A stretch of 64,000 nucleotides of DNA from Saprospiraceae bacterium (GCA_013140975.1 JABFRV010000041.1:82164-146163); one strand, 5' to 3'; numbered from the stretch's first letter, positions 23,900-33,045 are shown. A program made the numbers and translations. Notes: generated by a model not told the origin, from the letters alone.

Positions 23900-25474
23900 A
23901 TGAAACAATTTTACACAATAGTATTTTTAGCACTATTCATAGCAAGAACGAATGCGCAACAAAATACAATTCTAATCATTGCTGACGATGTAAGTCCGGA
24001 CTATTTTGGATTTTTGAGTAGCAATACCGACACTGCACATACTCCAAATTTGTATGCTCTCTCAAGACGAGCTGTTCGCTTTTCAAAAGCATGGGCATCT
24101 CCCATTTGCTCACCAACAAGAGCAGGGATTTTTACCGGACGATATTCATTTCGCACAGGTGTAGGTGACGTTATTATGTCTGCAAGCAGTCCTCAAATAA
24201 GTCTTAGCGAAATGAGCATTGCTAAATTATTACAAGCTCATGCTCCAATAAAATATAACACGGCCTGTGTTGGCAAATGGCATTTGAATAATAATCAACC
24301 CAGCAAAAGACTTATTCCAAATACAATGGGTTATGATTTATATTCTGGAAATTTTAGTGGGGCTATCCCAAGTTTTACCAATTATACAAGAATAAAAAAT
24401 GGAATCCTGGACACAGTTACAACTTACGCAACAACACAAACAGTGAATGATGCAATCGCCTGGATGGATACCATGAATACGAATAAACCATTTTTTTTGT
24501 GGTTGGCGTTTAATGCACCACACTCCCCCTATCACTTACCACCGGCAAATCTTTGCAATACAACCGGATTAAGTGGAACTACTGCACACATTAATGCTAA
24601 TCCCAGGTTATATTTTAAAGCAGCATTGGAAGCACTGGACACGGAAATAGGTAGATTGATTCAATACTTACAAGAAAATAATTTTATTGACAGCACCAAT
24701 ATAATTTTTATAGGTGACAATGGAAACGCTCCCCAAGTGGCACAAATAACAAGAACTTCAAGAGCAAAAAATACAATATATGACTATGGTGTTCGTGTGC
24801 CATTTATGGCTGCTGGGCCGGCAGTCGTCAATCCGAATCGTGTTTCTTCAGAGTTGGTAAACACACAAGATTTATTTGCTACGATAGCAGAACTTTCCGG
24901 TTTTTCAAATTGGAGTAACTCAATACCTAATAATACTATAATTGATAGCAGAAGTTTTTTGCCAATTCTAAAAAATCAAGCTGGCACAATCAGAAGCTGG
25001 ATATTTTCAGAACAATTTTCTTCTACAGCAGATCCGTCTGATGGAAAAACGATTAGAAATCAAGATTATCATTTATTAAGGTTTGATAATGGCAAAGAAG
25101 AGTTTTATAATCAGACAATAGACCCTGAAGAAAATAATAATTTATTGATAGGATCAATGAACTCCACTGATATTGCTAATTACAATTTTTTATGTGATTC
25201 GATTTCATTGCTTACCGGAACAGGTTCAGATTGTTTGACCTTATCAACCAAACATTTCGAAATTGATGACACAGCGGATATTTATCCAAACCCATTTTCA
25301 AGCTATTTAAGTATTGGGAAAAATAAGAATGGCAATATACAGATGTTAAATTCATTTGGACAAGTAATATATCAAGGGAATTCTCTTGAAAAACAAGATT
25401 TTAGCTATTTATCCAATGGAGTATATATGATAATAATTGGGATAAATCAATATAGAAAAGTAGTTAAAAACTAG
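23900..25474 (+). CDS. Secreted sulfatase with T9SS sorting domain
   Basis: This formylglycine-type sulfatase releases sulfate from esters, probably polysaccharides or sulfated small molecules, at or outside the cell surface. A signal peptide (residues 1-19) precedes a metal-binding ADD (29-30). The activation motif CSPTRAGIFTGR starts at Cys 70, which an FGE enzyme would convert to formylglycine. CVGKWHLNNN and FIGDNGNAP are further active-site motifs. The last 70 residues form a T9SS sorting domain (DIYPNPFSSYLSIGK to YRKVVKN). No sulfatase-maturing enzyme is in the window. Confidence 0.85.
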   Translation: MKQFYTIVFLALFIARTNAQQNTILIIADDVSPDYFGFLSSNTDTAHTPNLYALSRRAVRFSKAWASPICSPTRAGIFTGRYSFRTGVGDVIMSASSPQISLSEMSIAKLLQAHAPIKYNTACVGKWHLNNNQPSKRLIPNTMGYDLYSGNFSGAIPSFTNYTRIKNGILDTVTTYATTQTVNDAIAWMDTMNTNKPFFLWLAFNAPHSPYHLPPANLCNTTGLSGTTAHINANPRLYFKAALEALDTEIGRLIQYLQENNFIDSTNIIFIGDNGNAPQVAQITRTSRAKNTIYDYGVRVPFMAAGPAVVNPNRVSSELVNTQDLFATIAELSGFSNWSNSIPNNTIIDSRSFLPILKNQAGTIRSWIFSEQFSSTADPSDGKTIRNQDYHLLRFDNGKEEFYNQTIDPEENNNLLIGSMNSTDIANYNFLCDSISLLTGTGSDCLTLSTKHFEIDDTADIYPNPFSSYLSIGKNKNGNIQMLNSFGQVIYQGNSLEKQDFSYLSNGVYMIIIGINQYRKVVKN

Positions 25475-25490
25475 AGAAATTGAACAATAA

Positions 25491-25553
25491 CTCAAATTTG
25501 ATACTAAGTCCATTTGCCTTAAAAAAATATTATCAGGCACTGCGAGGGATTGA
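25491..25553 (+). pseudogene. Degraded copy of the mbnH 3' end
   Basis: The in-frame stretch ends LKKILSGTARD before a stop, against YPKEILLGTVKN at the end of MbnH (23770-23805). The nucleotides AGGCACTG and ATTGAAAAAT are identical around the shared stop codon. It sits just after the sulfatase gene, 1.7 kb from the intact copy, and has no start of its own. It appears to be the tail of a lost or duplicated mbnH. Confidence 0.5.
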
Positions 25554-25591
25554 AAAATGAATGTCGACTAACATTATACAAAACAAATAAA

Positions 25592-26968
25592 ATGGTAAAA
25601 AATTTCTCATTCGTAGCGCTAATACTCGCAACTAGCATATGTAACGCACAATTAAGTCCTGCAATCACGTCCTGGTTGCAAAACAATACGATTTTTGGCA
25701 GTTATTATACAGCTGCTTCTGGATCTACTCCAATTCCTATGACTGTTTTAGCAAATTGTCAGGAAGTAAGTTATTCAAGTTCCTGGGTATATGTAAAAAC
25801 CAGAGGTATTCCTATATATCCAACAGGTGTTTTTACAGGTGATGGAAATAGAAATTTGGCCGGAGATCAAAATGCAATCTATAGATTTCCTTTAGTTCCT
25901 GCAAAAAATACCGGTACACTTGTATCAACTTCTCCTGGCAATAACGGTGTTTTTATAAATGGTGTTTCAATATTTGATTATCAGGATGGGGTAAAATATT
26001 TATCTACAGCTGTTAATGGAATTTGTGGTGGTCCGGGTAATCCTCAATGCCCCGGAGGCATGAGCTATGTGTCTCCATGGAATAGAGATGCAATCCCGGC
26101 AGAAAGAAAAGGCTTCGATTGCGCCAAAGGACATCCTGCAGGAACAAACTATCACCATCATCAAAATCCAAGTGCTTTTAAGCATGACGGAAAAACTTCT
26201 ATTAGCTGGTCAGACATTTGCAGCACCTATAATTCTGATGCACTTTACACAATTGACACTTCCAAACATTCACCTCTTCTTGGATATGCCTATGATGGTT
26301 TTCCAATTTATGGCGCTTATGCATATAAAAATCTTGACGGAACAGGTGGTATTGTTAGAATACTTTCTAGCTATAGTTTGAAAAATCATACAACAAGAAC
26401 GAATGGACCTAATGTTGGACAAACAATCGGTACACAAACATTTTTTAACGGATATTTTAGAGAGGACTATGAATATATAGCAAGCACAGATCCTGAACGC
26501 CTTGATCTAAGCAATGGCCGTTTTTGTGTGACTCCTGAATATCCTAATGGAACGTATGCTTACTTTACAACTGTAAATGCAGATCACTCTTCTGCTTATC
26601 CTTATATTATTGGACCAACATTTTATGGTACCAGAACAGCATCAAAAGTAACTGGTATTAATGAAGCTGTAACTGTTTATACAGCAGGAACAACCGGGGT
26701 TTCTAATCTCGATTTAAACAATTTTGAAATTAACATTTTTCCAAATCCTTCTGAAGAATTTATTGCAGTGCAAATAAATGGACTCAATAAAGAAAACTTG
26801 AAAATTGAAATGTTTAATTTTGAAGGAAAACTTATTCAGACTGCTTCCTTAAATGCCGGAGCAACTCTCTCCTATTTAGATATAAGAACCGTTTATGCCG
26901 GAAGTTATTTGGTAAAAATTTCCGGAGCAAAAACATCTTCGAATCATAAGATAGTTATTTCTAAATAG
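25592..26968 (+). CDS. Secreted YHYH-domain protein with T9SS sorting domain
   Basis: ATG 25592 gives a signal peptide MVKNFSFVALILATSICNAQ; the frame opens earlier but without signal character. The body is a YHYH domain (PF14240-type): NYHHHQNPSAF (about residues 180-190) and LLGYAYDGFPIYGAY are its signatures, and cysteines are spread through the domain. The C-terminus has a T9SS sorting domain (NIFPNPSEEFIAVQI to SSNHKIVISK). YHYH proteins are of unknown function, with His-rich motifs that suggest metal binding. It follows the sulfatase and the MbnP/MbnH operon, which may point to a shared copper or extracellular role. Confidence 0.8.
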   Translation: MVKNFSFVALILATSICNAQLSPAITSWLQNNTIFGSYYTAASGSTPIPMTVLANCQEVSYSSSWVYVKTRGIPIYPTGVFTGDGNRNLAGDQNAIYRFPLVPAKNTGTLVSTSPGNNGVFINGVSIFDYQDGVKYLSTAVNGICGGPGNPQCPGGMSYVSPWNRDAIPAERKGFDCAKGHPAGTNYHHHQNPSAFKHDGKTSISWSDICSTYNSDALYTIDTSKHSPLLGYAYDGFPIYGAYAYKNLDGTGGIVRILSSYSLKNHTTRTNGPNVGQTIGTQTFFNGYFREDYEYIASTDPERLDLSNGRFCVTPEYPNGTYAYFTTVNADHSSAYPYIIGPTFYGTRTASKVTGINEAVTVYTAGTTGVSNLDLNNFEINIFPNPSEEFIAVQINGLNKENLKIEMFNFEGKLIQTASLNAGATLSYLDIRTVYAGSYLVKISGAKTSSNHKIVISK

Positions 26969-27111
26969 AAAAGCTGATTATTTTTTAAAAGCATTTAGAG
27001 TAATTAAGTTCATTAGTTTTTCTATCTTTATAAAACTATTTTAATAAATTAGCAATTCGATAGGAAAACAAAACAACTTTTACATCAATCTTTTAACTGT
27101 ACTCCTAAAAA

Positions 27112-27939
27112 ATGAAAAGTTTATTTTACATTATATCAGTATATTTCTTCTTAACCTCATGCGTGACTTCACAGAACAAGAAGACTGGAAACGACAAGCA
27201 ATATTTCATTGCCTACAATATACATGAACACGATACAATTCATAAAAATAATTATGAAGTTATAACAATGAACATGGACGGTTCAAATAAAAAGAATATT
27301 ACCAACAATCCCGATGTTGCTTGGACATATTATGCATATAAAAATCGTTTATTTTTAATAAGCGACAGAGACACTTGTAAGCGTTGTTTTTTTCTTTATG
27401 AAACAGATGTGAATGGGGCGAACACGAAAAAAATAAGTGACTTAATGCTGGAAGATAGTTGGATGAGTGGTAGAAAAAATGGCGAAGAACTCGTTGCTGC
27501 AGGAAGAATTGGAAAAGAACTACGATACCAACTTTTTATAATAAATACCAGGACTGGAGAACACAAGCAACTGACCAATGAACCCGATGCTAAATACGGA
27601 GATCCATGCTTTTCTCCGGATGGTAAAAAAATTGCCTTCTATTATCAAAAGAATAAAAAAGACAGAAAGAGCCATGAAGAATTATTCATAATGAATGATG
27701 ATGGAACTGATATGACACAATTGACACATTACCCGGAAGACAATCCATCTGCAAAAGAATATGGCTACAGAGCCGGTGCAACGAAATGGCATCCAACTGA
27801 AAATTTTATTAGTTATATTTCATTACAAGATGGTAGACATAGCATCTATGCTATAACGCCAGATGGAAAGAAGCAGTGGAAACTTATAAATAATGAACTT
27901 TCAGAAGCTTACCACGATTGGAGCTCAGATGGCAAATAG
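27112..27939 (+). CDS. TolB-like beta-propeller lipoprotein, cut by an in-frame amber codon
   Basis: A lipoprotein signal (MKSLFYIISVYFFLTSCVTS, lipobox TSC) is followed by repeats of the TolB/PD40 type: MNMDGSNKKNITNNPDVAW, GANTKKISDL, CFSPDGKKIAFYYQK and MNDDGTDMTQLTHYPED. The reading ends at TAG 27937-27939 right after DWSSDGK, in the middle of a propeller blade. The same frame continues for 44 more codons with matching blade sequence. The PD40 fold binds proteins or sugars; the role here is unknown. The truncated version would lack its last blade. Confidence 0.75.
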   Translation: MKSLFYIISVYFFLTSCVTSQNKKTGNDKQYFIAYNIHEHDTIHKNNYEVITMNMDGSNKKNITNNPDVAWTYYAYKNRLFLISDRDTCKRCFFLYETDVNGANTKKISDLMLEDSWMSGRKNGEELVAAGRIGKELRYQLFIINTRTGEHKQLTNEPDAKYGDPCFSPDGKKIAFYYQKNKKDRKSHEELFIMNDDGTDMTQLTHYPEDNPSAKEYGYRAGATKWHPTENFISYISLQDGRHSIYAITPDGKKQWKLINNELSEAYHDWSSDGK

Positions 27940-28074
27940 CTTACTTTTAATAAATCTGACATTAAAGAAACGCAGTATCATATTATGCTTATGAATTGGA
28001 AAACAAAAGAACAAAGGCAGTTAACAGATACAAGCTATAAATCTCAACTGTCGCCGGTATTTATTGAAAAATAG
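27940..28074 (+). pseudogene. In-frame continuation of the TolB-like gene after the stop
   Basis: Directly after TAG 27937-27939 the frame reads LTFNKSDIKETQYHIM, LMNWKTKEQRQLTDTSYKSQ, LSPVFIEK and then a second TAG. This is a regular TolB-type blade (QLTDTSYKSQLSPVF matches QLTNEPDAKYGDPCF earlier in the protein). DGK followed by LTFN is the expected blade start with one residue lost to the stop. Confidence 0.65.
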
Positions 28075-28122
28075 TAAGGACCATTCATAAGAAGAGTTAT
28101 TAAGCATTGAATAAAATGACAA

Positions 28123-28162
28123 AACCGGATAAACCAACAAAATTTGAAGAATTTATCCGGTT
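28123..28162. terminator. Inverted repeat between convergent genes
   Basis: AACCGGATAAA (28123-28133) is perfectly complementary to TTTATCCGGTT (28152-28162) over an 18-base loop. It lies between the TolB-like gene and the convergent Receptor-L-like gene, so it could end transcription from either side, although no long T-run follows. Confidence 0.5.
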
Positions 28163-28237
28163 CTGACAATTAAATATTGAAGAGAAAACAGAATTTAATA
28201 AAGTATTTTTCAATTTCCTAAAGACCCTAAGAGCATT

Positions 28238-29635
28238 TTAGTTCATGATCATTTTGATAATAAAATTGCCTTCTTCGTTTTGGATATGTAACATATAAAT
28301 ACCGGAAGGCATTGTTGAAATATCTACATTTACAATCCCTTGTTGTTGATTTGCAGAATATACAGCCTGGCCTTGAATATTAATAACTACGAGATTAGAT
28401 AAGACATCATTACTAAGCTTTACCTGAAATATACCATTGCCAGGATTTGGTGATAAAAGCTTATTTATTGGGTAAACATCAGAATTTTTAAAATTGCTTC
28501 GTGCATTCAAATCATTATCCTCTCCCTTTTGTACATTATCATCAGACTTCATCGACCCCATACATTGCGCATCAACTTCTGACTTGCTCCAACAGCCGGT
28601 GGCATTTCCCACTATCGTTATTAAGTGCGGGGCTCTATCTATCAGATTACATATTGAAACTACGTGACAAGTACTCAGGCTAAGATTATAAGTAATAATT
28701 CCAAACCCTACAAGAAAATTTCTATTAAAAGCTGAAATATTATTCAAGCTTCCATTTTCAGAAATTATTAAATATTCAAGTCTATTTAGGTTATTAAATC
28801 CTGAAACCGTACTAAGGTTTGGATTAAATGTAAGAGAAAGAGAATTGGCTTCATTCAAATTTGGAAATCCGTCCACATGAACCAGGGATGGATTCTCAAT
28901 CATTGTAATATCTTTAACACTCAACAGTGAATTCATACCATTGGTAGATATGAGATTATTATTCCCACGAATATACAAATAACCATTAATAGTCGATAAA
29001 TCACTTAAGCCATTGAAGTTTTGTAGGTTTTGGTTATTAATCACACTCATTCCTGAATAAATAGTAGTAAGATATTCCATACCATTAAAGTTATAAATGT
29101 TATTATTACCAATTACATTAAAATAACCCACTGAAATCAATCTGCTCCCACTAAAATTACTAATTGATGTTCCACTAACAATAAAGGATCCTCCAATTGT
29201 ATGCAAGTCATACAATCCAGCCAAATTGGTTAAATTACCAGTTCCTGCAAGAATAAAATCAAAATCAACATTTTGCAAATTAATAAAACCGTGAAGATTA
29301 AATACCGGTACATTTATTAACTGTAGTGAATAAACGCTTCTTACATTTCTAAAACCCCAAACATTATTTAAAATAGTTCCTTCTATATATAACACTCCCT
29401 GAATGGATTCAATATTGTGAAATGCTTCTACACTATGAATAGCATTACCAACAATAAAGACATCTCCAATGATTTGGGTACATGTAGGATTATCTATAAT
29501 GAATGCATCCACTTCTGATTGTGTGGAAAACACAAAAGGCCCTGTGCATGTTTGGGATACCCCTATTTTAGAGGCCAATAAAGTCAATAAAAAGAAGATT
29601 ACTTTTAACTTACTTGTGAAAATTTGATTAGTCAT
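28238..29635 (-). CDS. Secreted Receptor-L-like repeat protein with T9SS sorting domain
   Basis: The signal peptide starts at ATG 29635 (MTNQIFTSKLKVIFFLLTLLASKIGVSQ); a start 10 codons earlier is less likely. The body is a beta-helix of Receptor-L / leucine-rich type: repeated units of about 22-24 residues with N-x-L-x-x-(F/I)-x-G(L/F)-x-x-L, for example NNQNLQNFNGLSDLSTINGY and NNLISTNGMNSLLSVKDI. The end is a T9SS sorting domain (LLSPNPGNGIFQVKL to NFIIKMIMN). These proteins are extracellular adhesin-like proteins of unknown ligand. A cysteine pair near residues 330-360 may close the solenoid. Confidence 0.78.
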   Translation of the reverse strand: MTNQIFTSKLKVIFFLLTLLASKIGVSQTCTGPFVFSTQSEVDAFIIDNPTCTQIIGDVFIVGNAIHSVEAFHNIESIQGVLYIEGTILNNVWGFRNVRSVYSLQLINVPVFNLHGFINLQNVDFDFILAGTGNLTNLAGLYDLHTIGGSFIVSGTSISNFSGSRLISVGYFNVIGNNNIYNFNGMEYLTTIYSGMSVINNQNLQNFNGLSDLSTINGYLYIRGNNNLISTNGMNSLLSVKDITMIENPSLVHVDGFPNLNEANSLSLTFNPNLSTVSGFNNLNRLEYLIISENGSLNNISAFNRNFLVGFGIITYNLSLSTCHVVSICNLIDRAPHLITIVGNATGCWSKSEVDAQCMGSMKSDDNVQKGEDNDLNARSNFKNSDVYPINKLLSPNPGNGIFQVKLSNDVLSNLVVINIQGQAVYSANQQQGIVNVDISTMPSGIYMLHIQNEEGNFIIKMIMN

Positions 29636-30015
29636 ATTTAATAATTTTAAACAAAGGTGAGCCATTCGAAATATGCAAAAAAGCCTATCGAGTATTTGGC
29701 ATAAACAATTAGTATTTGGTATTAAATCAATAATATTAAAACAAGATTAAGCCCGTTAAAAAATAATGATATGACAGCTACAGCTCTAAAAGAATTCCCG
29801 GAAGATAAATATTTAAAAGCTGAATTCACATACTTGATTATGCCCTATAAAGTAATCCGAAAAACAAGCCAATAAACTTAATCCAGTCACTAAACTTAAA
29901 AAAGAAATTTAATGTACATTTGCAGATAAATGATCATTCTACATACGAATAGTACCCATTAATAAGACTTTAAACAGAGTGCTAATTTTGGGAAAACCCT
30001 TTAAGCCAAAAGAAA
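29636..30015. other. Intergenic region with short direct repeat
   Basis: This divergent promoter region has no convincing gene. AGTATTTGGCATAAA (about 29690) is repeated as AGTATTTGGTATTAAA about 20 bases later, a possible operator pair. A 34-codon frame at 29771-29875 has no recognisable features and may be chance. Confidence 0.4.
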
Positions 30016-30606
30016 GTGAGTAAAAAGACAGATATTTTCTACAATAATTTTTCAACGCTCTACCCTCTCGTTGACATTTTTTATAAACCACAAAAACGGA
30101 AATTATTTGAATTAATTAATAATCTTCCATTTGGACAATTACTTGAAATTGGCGTTGGAAATGGAACCCATTTTCAATTATACAAAACTCATAAGGTCAT
30201 TGGAATAGACACTTCGTCGAAGATGCTTGAAATTGCCAATAAATATAAGAAGAACAACATCACTCTTGAGCGAATGAATGCAGAATCTCTTTCTTTTCCA
30301 GATCAAACTTTTGATTACATTGTAATGTCTCATGTAATTTCAGTGATTGATAATCCTGAAAAAATGCTTGAAGAAAGCTACAGAGTTCTAAAACCCAATG
30401 GAAGAATTTATATTCTCAATCATTTTACACCAGAGAACTGGTTAAGGTGCTTTGACAATTCTATTCAAACTATTTCAAAACGATTACATTTCAAATCAGT
30501 CTTTCATATAGAAAGTTTGAAGACAATCAAGAAATTTACCTTACTGAAAGAAATTCCATTTGGAAAATTTTCGTATTTTAAACTCTTAATTTATTGTAAG
30601 GCGTGA
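30016..30606 (+). CDS. Class I SAM-dependent methyltransferase (possibly phospholipid N-methyltransferase)
   Basis: This 196-residue methyltransferase begins at GTG 30016. It has the SAM-binding motif LLEIGVGNGTHFQLY (about residue 39), an acidic loop VIGIDTSSKMLEIA, and FDYIVMSHVISVIDNPEKMLEE with a hallmark VLKPNGRIYILNHF. This pattern resembles UbiE/PmtA-type enzymes, including those that methylate phosphatidylethanolamine; the substrate is not certain. It overlaps the next gene by GTGA, and a third gene overlaps that, so the three form one operon of envelope-lipid character. Confidence 0.75.
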   Translation: MSKKTDIFYNNFSTLYPLVDIFYKPQKRKLFELINNLPFGQLLEIGVGNGTHFQLYKTHKVIGIDTSSKMLEIANKYKKNNITLERMNAESLSFPDQTFDYIVMSHVISVIDNPEKMLEESYRVLKPNGRIYILNHFTPENWLRCFDNSIQTISKRLHFKSVFHIESLKTIKKFTLLKEIPFGKFSYFKLLIYCKA

Positions 30607-31106
30607 AAAAAATATATGTCTATATAATTTTATGCTTATTGATCTGCTTATATATTTATTTGTTCTATCGAACAGAAAAAACAGTTATTAATGAAATTCT
30701 TATTTCTATAATTTCATTGGAAAAGTTTGCTGAGATACGAAACACAATATCAGGCCTTTTTCCTCTACACAAACAAATTATAAACTCTTTACCTGAGGGC
30801 TTATGGGTTTTTTGTATTACATTGACATCAAAGTCTTTATATGTCAATGTTGGACGTCGTGAAATGAATTTGCTTTTTGTTCCTTTAATATTTGCCTTTG
30901 GCCTGGAACTGCTACAACTACTTCATCTTACAAACGGACGATTTGACTTATGGGATATAGCGTATTCGGTCTTATTTTGGGCTGCCGCCAATTACTTAAT
31001 TAAAGATAAACTTAAACGACAAGACATTCTTAATCCATTTACAACCAACAGCATGGTTTGCATATTTAGTTATCTTATTGTCTATTTAGCACATGTATGG
31101 AAATAG
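30603..31106 (+). CDS. VanZ-like membrane protein
   Basis: The protein has about four transmembrane segments (residues 5-22, 70-83, 90-108, 115-132, and a final one near 150). The stretch FGLELLQLLHLTNGRFDLWDIAYSVLFW carries the acidic and Gln/Arg-Asp pattern of the VanZ family. VanZ-like proteins are of uncertain function but associated with cell-envelope lipids and glycopeptide resistance. It starts at GTG within the end of the methyltransferase gene and overlaps the phosphoesterase gene by 10 bases. Confidence 0.65.
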   Translation: MKKIYVYIILCLLICLYIYLFYRTEKTVINEILISIISLEKFAEIRNTISGLFPLHKQIINSLPEGLWVFCITLTSKSLYVNVGRREMNLLFVPLIFAFGLELLQLLHLTNGRFDLWDIAYSVLFWAAANYLIKDKLKRQDILNPFTTNSMVCIFSYLIVYLAHVWK

Positions 31107-31789
31107 TTGAACGGCATGAGAAATTAAACTTCTTTGACAAAAATGAAGACCTTTCTACCCTACATATCAGCGACATTCATTTGTGGTATTCAACCAGAAT
31201 ATTGAATAAAATTGAACTTAGTATTATTTCAAATAAGCCTGACTTAATTGTTTTAACGGGAGATTACTATGACATACCTGCAGGTGCATATAATTTCAGA
31301 AATTTTTTATGCAAAATTTCACAATTACATACAATACTATTTATCAAAGGGAACCATGATGAAATTTATGGAACCAAGATTTCAAACCTTCTCTTAGGCA
31401 TTCCAAATTGCTACTCTGTTGATTATTCAGTTTATAAATACCAATCTAGAAAAGGAAATCAATATAACATCACTTCCTGGGGAAACAAACATAATTTACC
31501 CACTCAAAAAAGTGAAATAAATATTCTACTCATGCATAACCCTGAAGGGATCAAATCCAGGGAACTAACAAATATTCAAGCTATTTTTGCAGGGCATTTA
31601 CATGGTGGACAATTCATATTTTTCAAAACAAAAAATAATTCAGATTTTCCGGGATCTATAGTATACAAACATTGTTCTGACAGAAAACAAATTGACAACA
31701 CAACACTGATCTTTAGCAAAGGTTTGGGCGACACATTTCCTTTTAGACTGAACTGCCCGAAGGAAATTGTGAGAATTACCATTGAATAG
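31097..31789 (+). CDS. Calcineurin-like metallophosphoesterase (YkuE/LpxH-like)
   Basis: The five metal-binding motifs are all visible: HISDIH (about residue 22), GDYYD (about 53), KGNHDE (about 84), LLMHNPE (about 143) and FAGHLHGGQ (about 166). That is a complete dinuclear metal site. Family members hydrolyse phosphodiesters, including UDP-diacylglucosamine in lipid A synthesis, and the C-terminal GHLHGGQ motif is typical of the YkuE/LpxG group. At 230 residues it lacks an N-terminal membrane anchor. Its operon with a methyltransferase and a VanZ-like protein suggests envelope lipid turnover. Confidence 0.83.
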   Translation: MEIVERHEKLNFFDKNEDLSTLHISDIHLWYSTRILNKIELSIISNKPDLIVLTGDYYDIPAGAYNFRNFLCKISQLHTILFIKGNHDEIYGTKISNLLLGIPNCYSVDYSVYKYQSRKGNQYNITSWGNKHNLPTQKSEINILLMHNPEGIKSRELTNIQAIFAGHLHGGQFIFFKTKNNSDFPGSIVYKHCSDRKQIDNTTLIFSKGLGDTFPFRLNCPKEIVRITIE

Positions 31790-31852
31790 AAAGAGGAAGT
31801 ATTTGAACCTCTTTTATTTCTTACTACTTTAGTATGCTTATGAAACAGGATT

Positions 31853-33034
31853 CTAAAAATTATACTTCAACCTTAAATACCCTCTGTGATTCAAAGCTTC
31901 AAACTGATTCAGACTTGCATAAAAACTCTGCCATACCAGATCAACATTCAGATTTTCCCCAAGGCTATACTTCAATCCGGGCAAAAAAAGTAAAAGATTT
32001 GTTCCGGGAGAATAGAGCACAGAAAGATTTGCTGAAAAAAGTGGGGTGATTTCCTTTCCTGAAGCAATTGTAAAATTCCATTTGGTCGGCATCAAGTTGG
32101 CAGGTGAAAAGTTGAAATTCAATTGTGACGGATTTAATATTTTAGTATCCAAACCAATATTGTTAAAAAGAAATGAACCACTGAAATACCAACCACTCTC
32201 AAAAACATAATCACTTTCGATAGTCATATTTATATGAAATTTTTCCGATGAAGTTTTGGTAAAAAATTGTGTTTCTCCCTTAAAACCTGCATCTCCGATA
32301 CTTCCTGCCCATCCTCCCCCGGCAGTAAATCTATTACCATATATTCCGAATAGCAACTGAATGTCATATCCACCAGAATTGACAAAATATTTTCCGGCGA
32401 GTACTTTTTCATTCACTTTATTTCCCGGTGAATACGCAATTTCCACATTGGAAAAACCACTAATGTCCCCGGAGAATTTGATAGCATCAGTTCCCGGCCT
32501 TTCTTCATAATCAAAATCAAGAAAGTTATACGTGTTGAAGAGATCATTAGGATTCCAGATGGTCGATATTCCCCAATTAATCCTATGTCTTCCGGCTCTA
32601 ATGCTTAGTCTGCTCAATTTATAATCTATATACAAGCGATCAATATTTGTATGCATCACCATAGATGAATTGGAAAACCAAATATTAGAAATATTCACCA
32701 ATTCATTGGAGTTCCTGAGAAGTTGATTATAATCAGGAATGATTCTTACATCATCACCCCAAATCAATCTATTTCTCAACTCAGTCGCGAACGTCAAATT
32801 CATAAAAGGAAACCATTTAAAGTTGATTCGATTGTGAATCAGATTGGTAGCAAGCAAACTTTTAAAATCCTTTGGAAAACTAAGTGATTGCATATCTTTC
32901 ACATATCCATTAAATGAAAATTTAATGCTGGCAGGTTTTACTTCAGTAATTAAGGAATCTTCTACTAACAATTCCTGTGACCATATCAAAACTGAATTTA
33001 GAAGAAATGCGATAATGAAAATAATTGTCTTCAT
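31853..33034 (-). CDS. Outer-membrane beta-barrel protein linked to a Lol-like ABC transporter
   Basis: A signal peptide (residues 1-19) is followed by about 370 residues of alternating hydrophobic strands with aromatic girdle residues and an ending RGYLRLKYNF, typical of an outer-membrane barrel. The GRHRINWGISTIWNPNDLFN stretch is reminiscent of DUF1302-like porins (recollection). It is the last of five minus-strand genes, 11 bases after the ATPase. It may serve as the outer-membrane receiver for the material moved by this operon, possibly lipids or lipoproteins. Function is otherwise unknown. Confidence 0.62.
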   Translation of the reverse strand: MKTIIFIIAFLLNSVLIWSQELLVEDSLITEVKPASIKFSFNGYVKDMQSLSFPKDFKSLLATNLIHNRINFKWFPFMNLTFATELRNRLIWGDDVRIIPDYNQLLRNSNELVNISNIWFSNSSMVMHTNIDRLYIDYKLSRLSIRAGRHRINWGISTIWNPNDLFNTYNFLDFDYEERPGTDAIKFSGDISGFSNVEIAYSPGNKVNEKVLAGKYFVNSGGYDIQLLFGIYGNRFTAGGGWAGSIGDAGFKGETQFFTKTSSEKFHINMTIESDYVFESGWYFSGSFLFNNIGLDTKILNPSQLNFNFSPANLMPTKWNFTIASGKEITPLFSANLSVLYSPGTNLLLFLPGLKYSLGENLNVDLVWQSFYASLNQFEALNHRGYLRLKYNF

Positions 33035-33045
33035 TCAAACTATGT

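Noticed and set aside
23900-25474. Sulfatase considered as part of a polysaccharide utilisation locus
   Set aside because: There is no SusCD pair, no glycoside hydrolase gene and no other sulfatase nearby, so I do not call a PUL.
29771-29875. A 34-codon frame in the gap before the methyltransferase operon
   Set aside because: It is short, has no known motif and no homolog I can recall; left unannotated.
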